Assembly (NCBI RefSeq): GCF_014653785.1
Contig: NZ_BNAS01000002.1
Span: 797,128-861,127, forward strand
DNA length: 64,000 bases
Origin: Promicromonospora soli
GTDB lineage: Bacteria > Actinomycetota > Actinomycetes > Actinomycetales > Cellulomonadaceae
Direction: 5' to 3'
Shown here: in pieces, positions 1 to 7,600 of the stretch
Layout: each line of letters starts with the position of its first letter
Numbering within the stretch: the stretch's first letter is position 1
Position numbers and translations under genes: made by a program
The notes under the pieces: model-generated
What the model was told of the DNA's origin: nothing
Database searches by the model: none
Seen by the model: only the letters and a program-made list of their open reading frames with translations

Positions 1-1437
1 GTTTCGGGCGCCCACGTGGATCGCCACCGCTCCGTACGGCGGGACCGACGCCGTGAACCAGCCGTCCCCGTTGACGGTGCGCGTCACCGAGCAGCTAGTG
101 CTCGCGACGACGTCGCAGTACGTGCCCGCGGGGAGCGACGTCTGGAACCAGCGCTGCACCGTCGACCCGGTGTTGTTCAGCACCACGTACCCCCGGTTGC
201 CTCGGCCGTAGGCGACGAGGTTGCCGCCGTCGTCCCACCAGTTCGTGACTGCTGTGCCCGCAACGGCGTTGTGGAAGCCGACCATGCCGCGGATCTCCGT
301 CCAGCGCTGGGTGCAGGTCCACCGCCCTGCGCCGCAGGTCGCGTCGGGTACGGAGGTCTCGGTGGCGCCGGGCGCGCCGGCGTCGGCGTTCGAGAACTCG
401 TAGCCGGAGTACACGGTGGGCGACCCGTACGGCCACGACAGCAGGAACGTGTTGGCCAGCACGTACTTGGCCCCCCACTTGTAGTTCATCGACTCGCCGT
501 TGCGCTCGGTGTCGTGGTTGTCCACGAACACGCCTGCCCGGTTGGACGACAGCACGTTGTCGCCGATGAAGCGCAGGTTCTTGATCTGGCCGTCGAACTC
601 GGCCTTGAGCCGGCGCACGTAGGTGAACTCGTGCGAGTCGCCGCTGCCCAGGTACTCCGACGGCTGGATCGGCTCGCCGGCGCCGCCGATCACCTCGTGC
701 ACCCAGAACACGTTCGGGTTGCTCATCCGCGCCTTGACCGCCTCGAGGTCCGACGCCGGGATGTGCTTCGCGGCGTCGATCCGGAATCCGTCGACGCCGA
801 GGGAGACCAGGTCGTCGAGGTACGCGGCGAGCCTGCCGCGCACGTAGTCGGAGCCGGTGCGCAGGTCCTGGAGCGCGACGAGGCGGCAGTTCTGCACCTC
901 ATAGCGGTTGCCGTAGTCGGCGATGTTGGTGCGGCAGTCGTTGAAGTCCTGGGCGCCGTACGTGCCGGCGAAGCTGTCGTCCGAGAACTGGGTGCCGGCC
1001 ACACCCGTGCCGGACTGGCCGGCGCCCGCCATGTGGTTCACGACGGCGTCGGCGATTACGCCGACCCCTGCGGCGTCGCAGGTGGCGACCATGTTCGCGA
1101 ACTCCGCGCGGGTGCCCAGCTTGGACTCGATCCGGTAGCTCACGGGCTGGTAGGACGTCCACCACTGGGAGCCGCGGACGTGCTCCATCGGTGGCGAGAC
1201 CTGCACGTAGCCGAACCCGGCCGGGCCGACGACGTTCGTGCACTCGGCGGCGACGGAGTCCCAGGTCCACTGGAACATGTTCAGGATGACGTCCCCGTCG
1301 CCGTGGACCGGGGTGGCGGCTCGGGCAGATTCGGCGGCGGGCGTGGCCGCGGTCGCGACCAGGCCCAGGGTTAGTGCGGTGGCGAACGTCGTGAGAGTTG
1401 CGAGCAGACGTCGGGGCACGTTCGGATGGCGCGTCAT
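1..1437 (-). CDS. Secreted alpha-amylase, glycoside hydrolase family 13 (3' end outside window)
   Basis: Extracellular endo-hydrolysis of alpha-1,4-glucan bonds in starch. The frame is open from an ATG at 1437 to the window edge (479 codons), so the C-terminus is missing. Residues 1-40 are a signal peptide (Arg/Pro start, Ala/Leu/Thr-rich core, cleavage near AESARA). GH13 regions are readable: DAVVNH (about 130), GFRIDAAKH with the nucleophile Asp (about 221), HEVIGG with the acid/base Glu (about 247) and FVDNHD with the third Asp (about 307). The order and spacing match Streptomyces-type amylases. An AAGGAG site lies 5 nt before the ATG. The final visible part, WFQTSLPAGTYCDVV..., is the usual C-terminal beta domain; whether a starch-binding module follows cannot be seen. 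Confidence 0.96.
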   Translation of the reverse strand, partial: MTRHPNVPRRLLATLTTFATALTLGLVATAATPAAESARAATPVHGDGDVILNMFQWTWDSVAAECTNVVGPAGFGYVQVSPPMEHVRGSQWWTSYQPVSYRIESKLGTRAEFANMVATCDAAGVGVIADAVVNHMAGAGQSGTGVAGTQFSDDSFAGTYGAQDFNDCRTNIADYGNRYEVQNCRLVALQDLRTGSDYVRGRLAAYLDDLVSLGVDGFRIDAAKHIPASDLEAVKARMSNPNVFWVHEVIGGAGEPIQPSEYLGSGDSHEFTYVRRLKAEFDGQIKNLRFIGDNVLSSNRAGVFVDNHDTERNGESMNYKWGAKYVLANTFLLSWPYGSPTVYSGYEFSNADAGAPGATETSVPDATCGAGRWTCTQRWTEIRGMVGFHNAVAGTAVTNWWDDGGNLVAYGRGNRGYVVLNNTGSTVQRWFQTSLPAGTYCDVVASTSCSVTRTVNGDGWFTASVPPYGAVAIHVGARN

Positions 1438-1480
1438 TGCGGCTCCTTGCGGCGTCGTACCGGGCTGAGGCGTGTGCGGC

Positions 1481-1520
1481 GTTGCACAGCCGTTCCGGAT
1501 CTTGCTGCAAGCGTTGCAGA
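1481..1520 (-). promoter_or_regulatory. Candidate LacI/MalR-type operator region of the amylase gene
   Basis: About 65-85 nt upstream of the amylase start the minus strand reads TGCAACGCTTGCAGCAAG (1502-1519), with another TGCAAC at 1481-1486. Alternating TTGCA/TGCAA half sites of this kind are typical of maltose or starch regulators of the LacI family in actinobacteria. The assignment to a specific regulator is inference; no regulator gene is in the window. Confidence 0.45.
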
Positions 1521-1540
1521 GCATCCGGCGACACGCCAGA

Positions 1541-1563
1541 GGCCCGGGTGAAAGACCCGGGCC
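1541..1563 (-). terminator. Hairpin terminator after the PspC gene pair
   Basis: Perfect 9-bp GC stem, GGCCCGGGT (1541-1549) pairing with ACCCGGGCC (1555-1563), loop of 5. It lies just past the stop of the PspC gene ending at 1587 on the same strand. No clear U-run follows. Confidence 0.6.
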
Positions 1564-1586
1564 CGGCGTGTCGGAGCTGTGGGCTC

Positions 1587-1775
1587 TCAGTCCTCGTTGG
1601 GCATGAGGATCCAGAACGCGATGTACGCGAGAAACTGCGGCCCCGGGATGAGGACCGAGGCGACGGTGAGGACCCGGACCAGCGTGGGGTCCCAACCGAA
1701 TCGGCGCGCGATACCGGCGCAGACGCCGGCGATCATGCGTCCCTGGCGCGGACGAGAAAGTGTCTGTGTGGTCAT
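1587..1775 (-). CDS. PspC-domain small membrane protein (copy 2)
   Basis: A 62-residue protein that is nothing but a PspC domain. It contains the hallmark GVCAGIARRFGWDP followed by one hydrophobic segment (about residues 33-57, VLTVASVLIPGPQFLAYIAFW) and ends in PNED. PspC proteins sit in the cytoplasmic membrane and in several bacteria help sense envelope stress; in actinobacteria short stand-alone versions are common and mostly uncharacterised. It starts 1 nt after the stop of a near-identical upstream copy (1777-1974), so the two are certainly co-transcribed and arose by tandem duplication. About 70% of positions match by eye. Confidence 0.9.
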   Translation of the reverse strand: MTTQTLSRPRQGRMIAGVCAGIARRFGWDPTLVRVLTVASVLIPGPQFLAYIAFWILMPNED

Positions 1776-1776
1776 G

Positions 1777-1974
1777 TCAGGCCGCCTGGGGCTCGTTCGG
1801 GATGAAGATCCAGCCGATCACGTAGGCCAGGACCTGCGGTCCCGGGATGAGGATCGATGCGACGGCGACGATGCGCACGGTCGTGGGATTCCAGCCGAAG
1901 CGGCGGGCGATACCGGCGCAGACGCCGCCGATCATGCGGCCCTGACGAGGACGGAAGAGTGTAGGTGTGCTCAT
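1777..1974 (-). CDS. PspC-domain small membrane protein (copy 1)
   Basis: A 65-residue PspC-only protein, first gene of the two-gene unit. It shares FRPRQGRMIGGVCAGIARRF-type sequence with the downstream copy, then has one membrane span (about residues 34-58) and the C-terminal tail PNEPQAA. Residues 1-8 differ from the paralogue, as expected for a diverging tandem duplicate. The role is inferred from the family: membrane-associated, possibly envelope-stress related. No other psp genes (pspA, liaR-like) are near, so the pair is separated from the usual stress operon. Confidence 0.9.
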   Translation of the reverse strand: MSTPTLFRPRQGRMIGGVCAGIARRFGWNPTTVRIVAVASILIPGPQVLAYVIGWIFIPNEPQAA

Positions 1975-2092
1975 GCCATCGACGGTACGTCTGTCGCGGG
2001 CTGGCGGGTATCCGGTGATTCCCTGGTGTGGCCCTGATCCGGGCCCGGAGAAATCTCCGAGAGTGAGCGCGGGTGAACTTCGCGGTTCTTCG

Positions 2093-2122
2093 TTGTTGTC
2101 GCGTTCTCGCCCGACCTAGTCT
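2093..2122 (+). promoter_or_regulatory. Candidate sigma-70 promoter of the ChW-repeat gene
   Basis: TTGTTG (2093-2098), 18-nt spacer, TAGTCT (2117-2122). It lies downstream of the first in-frame GTG (2073) and 64 nt upstream of the TTG chosen as start, which supports the later start. Confidence 0.5.
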
Positions 2123-2186
2123 CGGCGCAGCCCTGCCTGCGCAGGGCCTTGCCGGCCCTGAGGGGGCCCTTCAGAGGAACGACGAT

Positions 2187-4568
2187 TTGAACCCTTTGCG
2201 ACCTACGGGTGTACCGAGCCGTGTCCTGGCAGTCCTGACTGGCGGTGCGCTCCTTGCAGGCCTGATCACGGTGCCTGCGATCCCGGCGTCGGCCGCGACG
2301 GCAGAGCCGTCACCGTCCGCGGAGCCTTCCGCCCCGGTAGAGCCGGCGCCGTTGATCACGATGAACGGCGAGGCTTGTGGCACCGAGCTTGCTTGGCACA
2401 CCGGCACCGGTGATTACATCGATCTGCAGTGGGCCACGACGTTCGACGCTGCGACGGAGGTGTCGTCGGTCTACTACACGATCCTCGGACCGGACGGCGT
2501 GGCGGTGACCTGGTTCCCCGACCCGGTCGACGGCGGCCTGAGCACGGTCGAGCGCGAGCTGTACCTAAGCCACGGGAACGTTTATACCCTCGTGGTCCGC
2601 GTCCGTGAGGGCGACGTCTGGTCGACGGATCCGGTGGCGTCGTGCCGGTTCGGGGTGCGGCAGCCACCCGTCGTCGCGCTGACCGTGCCGGTGCTCGGCG
2701 CCGGAGCCGTGTATGTCTACGGCGAGGCTCGCGGTGGGGCGGGCGTGGCCGGTCAGTACCTGGTGGCCGCCACACGTCAGGGCGAGGCCGTCGCGTACGA
2801 GTACGCCGTGACGGCGAACTCGAGCCGACCCGCGACCTGGGAGAGCATCGCTGTGGCGGACAGCAGCCCGGCGTTGATCCCGGTTGTACCGACGGCATCC
2901 GGTAGTCAGTACCTGCACGTGCGGGGCGTTGACCGGTATGGCGTACGCGGTCCTGCTCGGTGGAAGAACTTCCTGGTGGGGACCGTCAGCACGACGAAGC
3001 CCGCACCGCCGGCGATCACCGTGCGCGGTCTGGAGGATTCGATCTCGGGCGACGGTCGTCTCCCGCTGGAGGTCACGCTCACGAGCGACCTGGAGGTCAG
3101 GCCGATGGGCGAGGTCGTGCTCCGGCACGGCACTCAGGAGGTCGGCCGTACGACGTTCGACGCACAGTCCGAGACCGTCCTCGTAGAGCAGGCGCCGCTC
3201 GGTACCGGGTTCCAGGACATAGCTGCCGAGTACCGGCAGTTCGAGGGCGCCCCCACGTTGTCTGCGACGGCCCGGATTTGTGCGGACGGCTGTCCTTTCG
3301 CTGGTGGAAAGGCCACCATCACGGCGTACGACGATGTGCGCCTGGACCCGAACCTGTACGTCGAGGTGTCCGGGTTCTCGCCGCAGCCGACGTCCTATAA
3401 GTTCGAGTGGCTGCGGGCGGGCAAGGTGGTCTCGTCCGGTCGAAGCGATGAGGACGCTCATTACCTCAGCCTGCCGCCCGACGAGGGACACACGCTGACG
3501 GCCCGAGTGACCGCCTACGGGCCGGGCATGGCGCCCAAGACGGTCACGGCTTCGGTCAAGATCGGCGACCGGGAGGACGCCGACGTCTGCTACGGCGGAA
3601 AGACGATCGGATCCAGATGGCTGACGAGGTACACATACTGCTCCCCGCAGACTGTCTCGTTCGGCGTCGAGGGGAGCGGTCGGGCAATCGAGATGCTGGT
3701 GGCCGAACCATGGCTGGCTCCGGGGTACACCAGCTCCAGGGCCGGGGAGCTACCCGATGACGGCAGCCCGACTCCTGCCTATTGGTTCGATCTAGAGGGC
3801 TACGTCCAGGGCCAGGGCTGGCAGGGGCTCAAGGTCAAGGACACGATCTACTATGTCGGCAGCGTCGGGCAGAACCGTCGCCTCGAGGCGTTCCGCATCG
3901 ACGACGGCGGCGTGCTGGCCCCCTACTACGACGTCTGGTACCGCGCCTACGTACCGAAGTACGGCTGGCTGGGCTGGGCCAAGAACGGCGGGAACGCGGG
4001 CACTGTCGGGTTCGCCAACCGCATCGAGTCCATCCAGATCAAGGTCCTGCCGAAGGGCAAGCAGCTCACGTCCGGGTCGGGCAACGCGGCGTACTACTCC
4101 GCCGCGACGCAGCGGCAGGTGCACGTCCGGTCCTACCTCCAGACGTCGAACGTGTGGCGCACGCCTGTCGTCGGCGGCTCGACCGCGGGTCTGACCAGCA
4201 CCAGCCAGCGCCTGAGCGCGGTGCGTGTCGACGTCGACGGGACGAGGTACTCGGGCGGGGTCCAGGTGGCCGCCAAGGTCGAGGGCGACGGTTGGCGCGG
4301 GTATGTGTCGAACGATCGTGTCGCGGGTACCTACCACAGTGCCCACCGGGTCTCCGCCTACAAGATGCGGCTGACGGGCCAGATGGCTGAGCACTATCAC
4401 GTCTACTACCGGGCGCACGTCGCTGGGATCGGCTGGCTGGGGTGGGCGAGGAACGGCGGGGAAGCGGGTTCCGCGTCCTACACGAAGCGGGTCACCGCCG
4501 TGCAGGTGCTGCTCGTGCCGAAGGGTGATCCGGCGCCGCAGAGCGGCCGGGTGGCTTACCTCCGCTGA
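2187..4568 (+). CDS. Secreted ChW-repeat (clostridial hydrophobic W) cell-surface protein
   Basis: A 793-residue exported protein of unknown role. The TTG at 2187 is preferred over an in-frame GTG at 2073: AGAGGAAC lies 7 nt before it, and it places a normal signal peptide at the N-terminus (LRPTGVPSRVLAVLTGGALL, cleavage near PASAA). After a Pro/Ser/Glu linker come Ig/FN3-like beta-rich stretches (about residues 60-480). The C-terminal 270 residues hold four or five ChW units, the clearest being YGWLGWAKNGGNAGT and IGWLGWARNGGEAGS, each followed by R-(I/V)-x-(S/A)-(I/V)-Q. ChW units are known from surface proteins of clostridia and some actinobacteria and are thought to mediate wall or substrate binding. 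No catalytic motif was recognised. Confidence 0.85.
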   Translation: MNPLRPTGVPSRVLAVLTGGALLAGLITVPAIPASAATAEPSPSAEPSAPVEPAPLITMNGEACGTELAWHTGTGDYIDLQWATTFDAATEVSSVYYTILGPDGVAVTWFPDPVDGGLSTVERELYLSHGNVYTLVVRVREGDVWSTDPVASCRFGVRQPPVVALTVPVLGAGAVYVYGEARGGAGVAGQYLVAATRQGEAVAYEYAVTANSSRPATWESIAVADSSPALIPVVPTASGSQYLHVRGVDRYGVRGPARWKNFLVGTVSTTKPAPPAITVRGLEDSISGDGRLPLEVTLTSDLEVRPMGEVVLRHGTQEVGRTTFDAQSETVLVEQAPLGTGFQDIAAEYRQFEGAPTLSATARICADGCPFAGGKATITAYDDVRLDPNLYVEVSGFSPQPTSYKFEWLRAGKVVSSGRSDEDAHYLSLPPDEGHTLTARVTAYGPGMAPKTVTASVKIGDREDADVCYGGKTIGSRWLTRYTYCSPQTVSFGVEGSGRAIEMLVAEPWLAPGYTSSRAGELPDDGSPTPAYWFDLEGYVQGQGWQGLKVKDTIYYVGSVGQNRRLEAFRIDDGGVLAPYYDVWYRAYVPKYGWLGWAKNGGNAGTVGFANRIESIQIKVLPKGKQLTSGSGNAAYYSAATQRQVHVRSYLQTSNVWRTPVVGGSTAGLTSTSQRLSAVRVDVDGTRYSGGVQVAAKVEGDGWRGYVSNDRVAGTYHSAHRVSAYKMRLTGQMAEHYHVYYRAHVAGIGWLGWARNGGEAGSASYTKRVTAVQVLLVPKGDPAPQSGRVAYLR

Positions 4569-4577
4569 GCTCGTCCA

Positions 4578-4618
4578 GGTGAGGACACCGCACGGATCAC
4601 TCATGCGGTGCCCTCACC
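4578..4618. terminator. Bidirectional terminator between the ChW gene and hrpA
   Basis: GGTGAGG-A-CACCGCA (4578-4592) pairs with TGCGGTG-C-CCTCACC (4604-4618), a 15-bp stem with one mismatch and an 11-nt loop. It sits between two convergent genes and overlaps the stop codon of hrpA (4614-4616). Confidence 0.75.
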
Positions 4619-7600
4619 AGCCGTTAGGCGCCAGCACCTTCCGGATCCGCTTCTCGCTGACCGGGCCGTCCGTGCCGAGCTGCTGCGCGAACAGCGAGAC
4701 GCGCAGCTCCTCGAGCATCCACCGCACGTCGGCGAGCTCGGCGGCGCGAGCGGCGTCGGGCGAGCCGGCGGCGTACGTGGCCTGCGCCTTCTCGTAGGCG
4801 GAGGTCACATCGCCGATCCGCCAGGCGAGGTCGGAGTCCCGCGCCGGATTCTCGGCTGCCTTGGTCAGCCGGTGCGACGCCGCGCGCAGGTAGCGCGCCA
4901 GGTGCGGCAGCCGTCTCGGCGGCGTCGCCGACACGAAGCCGTCGTGGATCAGGGTCGCGCGGTGCTCACGGATGTCCTGCAGCGTGTTCAGCAGCGCCAG
5001 GCTGCCCGACGCGCGGACCTCCGCCTCGAGCGTCCGGCTCGCCGACAACGCGGCCACCACGTGCCCGACGACGCGGTACACCTCGTCCTCCAGGTGCTTC
5101 CGCACGAACGCCAGGGCGTCGGCATACGCCGCCGCGGAACGCACCGACGCCGCATCCGGTCCGCCCGACGGCGTGTCGTAGCGCGCCTCGTCCGCCGACG
5201 ACGTCAGCGAGATGACGGCCGCAAGCTGCAGGTCCGCCACCAGGGACTCAGTGTTCGCATAGGGAGACGCGGCCATGGTCAGCGACTGCGTCCCAGTCCA
5301 CCGCGACGTGATCCGCCCGGTACCAAGAGCGGCCTCGGACACCAGCAGCCGCCGTACCCCGGCGGCGTGCAGCACGTCCCGCCGCGTCTCGTCGGCCAGG
5401 ATCCGCAGCGACACCCCGACGGACCGAGCCTGCCCCTTCACCTTCGGAGCAACCTCCTCCACAAGAGCCGGGAACCCCCGCACCACAACCCCGGCCCCCA
5501 CATCGGTAGACACCGACGAAGGCAGCACCCCGCCGTCGGGCAACCCGGAAGGCCAAGAGGAAAGCCCACCCTGCTCCCCAACAACACCAGCACCAGCACC
5601 CCCGCCAACCACCCCACCGTTGGAGCCGCCGCCCACCCCAGAAGGCGACGCCCCTACGGAGGCCGGGGACGAGGAAGACCCTCGCGCGGACGTAATCCTT
5701 CCCGAAGTGGAGGGCCCCCCTGGGCCCGTGAACGCGTCCGCGCGAGGGTCTTCCTCGTCCCCGGCCGCCCCAACCGAAACAGCCCCAGCAGAAGCAGCAG
5801 AAGCAGCCCGAGCCTCAGCAAGCGCCGCACCAACAGCACCCCGCACCGCAGACCGCACAGCAGCCTCCGCACGCGCCGCCAACTTCCGCTGCAGCAGCAG
5901 CAGATCCTTCGACTCGTCCAGCACGACCGAAGACGCAGAACGCCCACGCCCACGCTCCTCGATCACCCGGAACGTCATCCGCAGGTGCCCCGGAAGCCGC
6001 GAGACCCGCTCCTCGTCCCACACCTCGGCCGGCACCACCACATCACGCAGCGCACGAACGGCCCGCGTGAACGCGGAGACGAACGGCTCCGCCATGTCGC
6101 CGGCCCGGACGATGTCTTCCCAGGCCGGGCTCTCCGCGCGCATCCAGGCGACTATGTCGCGCGCGACGTCGGGTGCCGGCACCAGCTCGCGCCGCACAGT
6201 CTTGGGCAGCGACTTGATGGTCGCGATGGTCAGCTCTTCGAGGAGCCCGGGCACCATCCAGTCGAACCCGTCGGGCACGACGCGCGCGAGCACGGCGACG
6301 GGAATGTGCACGGTGACGCCGTCGGCGTCGGACCCGGGCTGGAACTGGTAGGTGAGCGGCAGGGAGAGCTCTCCCTGGGGCCACGTCCCGGGGAACTCTG
6401 TCGTGTCGACGGACGCGTCGCCGACGAGCTGCTCCATCGTGAAGGCGAGCAGGTCCGGCGTCTCCTTGCGGGCCCGCGACCACCAGCGGTCGAAGTGCGC
6501 GGCGGACACCACGGAGTCGGGGACGCGCTCGTCGTAGAAGGCGAACAGGTCGTCCTCGTCCGCGACCAGCCCCCGCTGCCGGGAGCGGGCCTCGAGCTCG
6601 CCGGCCTCCTCCAGGAGGGCGCGGTTGTCGTGGAAGAACCGGTGGTGCGTGGTCCACTCGCCCTGCACGAGCGCGTGCCGCACGAACATCTCGCGTGCCG
6701 CCTCGGGGTCGACCTTCGCGTAGAGCACGCGGCGGTCGGACACGATCGGCACCCCGTACAGCAGCACCTTCTCGGTGCACATCGCCGCGCCCTGCTTGGA
6801 GGACCAGTGCGGCTCCGAGTAGGTGCGCTTCGCCAGCGGGCCGGCGAGGTCCTCTGCCCATTCGGGCTGGATACGCGCGACGTCGCGGGCCCACAGGCGG
6901 CTGGTCTCGACCAGCTCGCCCGCCATGATCCACACCGGAGGCTTCTTCGACAGCGGCGACCCGGGGAAGATCGCGAACCGCGCCCCACGGGCGCCCACGT
7001 ACTCGTTGCGGGCCTGCTTCTTGGCGCGCTTCAGCGCAACTTCCCGCTGCGGTCCACGCAGGTGCGCGACGGCGGACGCCTTGACCTCCCCGGTGTCCTG
7101 CATGCCGATCTGTGACAGCAGCCCGGCGAGCAGCGACCTATGGATCGTGTCGTCGTCCCACATCTGCCGATACGAGGGCGACTCAATGTCGGTGCCCTCC
7201 ACCGGACTGGGCCGAGCGCCGTCGGACGCGGGGCGGTGGCGCGGCTGGAACGACATCTCGATGCCCAGGGGCCTCGACATCTCGCGGAGCTGGGCCACGA
7301 CGTCCTGCCACTCGCGGATGCGCAGGAAGTTCAGGTACTCGGCCTTGCACTGGCGGCGGAACGCCGAGCTCGACAGCAGGTGCTGCTGCTCCCGCACGTA
7401 CTCCCAGAGGTTCAGGTAGGTGAGGAAGTCGGAGCCCGGGTCGGCGAACCGCGCGTGCAGCTGGTCGGCCTGCGCGCGCTGCTCGGCGGGGCGCTCGCGG
7501 GGGTCCTGGATCGACAGCGCGGCCGCCACGATCGCCACCTCGCGGGCCACGCCGTGGCGTGAGCCCTCGATGACCATGCGCGCCAGGCGCGGGTCCATCG

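Noticed and set aside
2073-2186. N-terminal extension of the ChW gene
   Set aside because: A promoter-like sequence lies inside it and the downstream TTG has a better ribosome site and gives a normal signal peptide.
4608-7115. Long open frame of 835 codons on the plus strand opposite hrpA
   Set aside because: It is the antisense shadow of hrpA: Arg/Pro/Gly-rich, without domain motifs, while the minus strand shows all helicase motifs.
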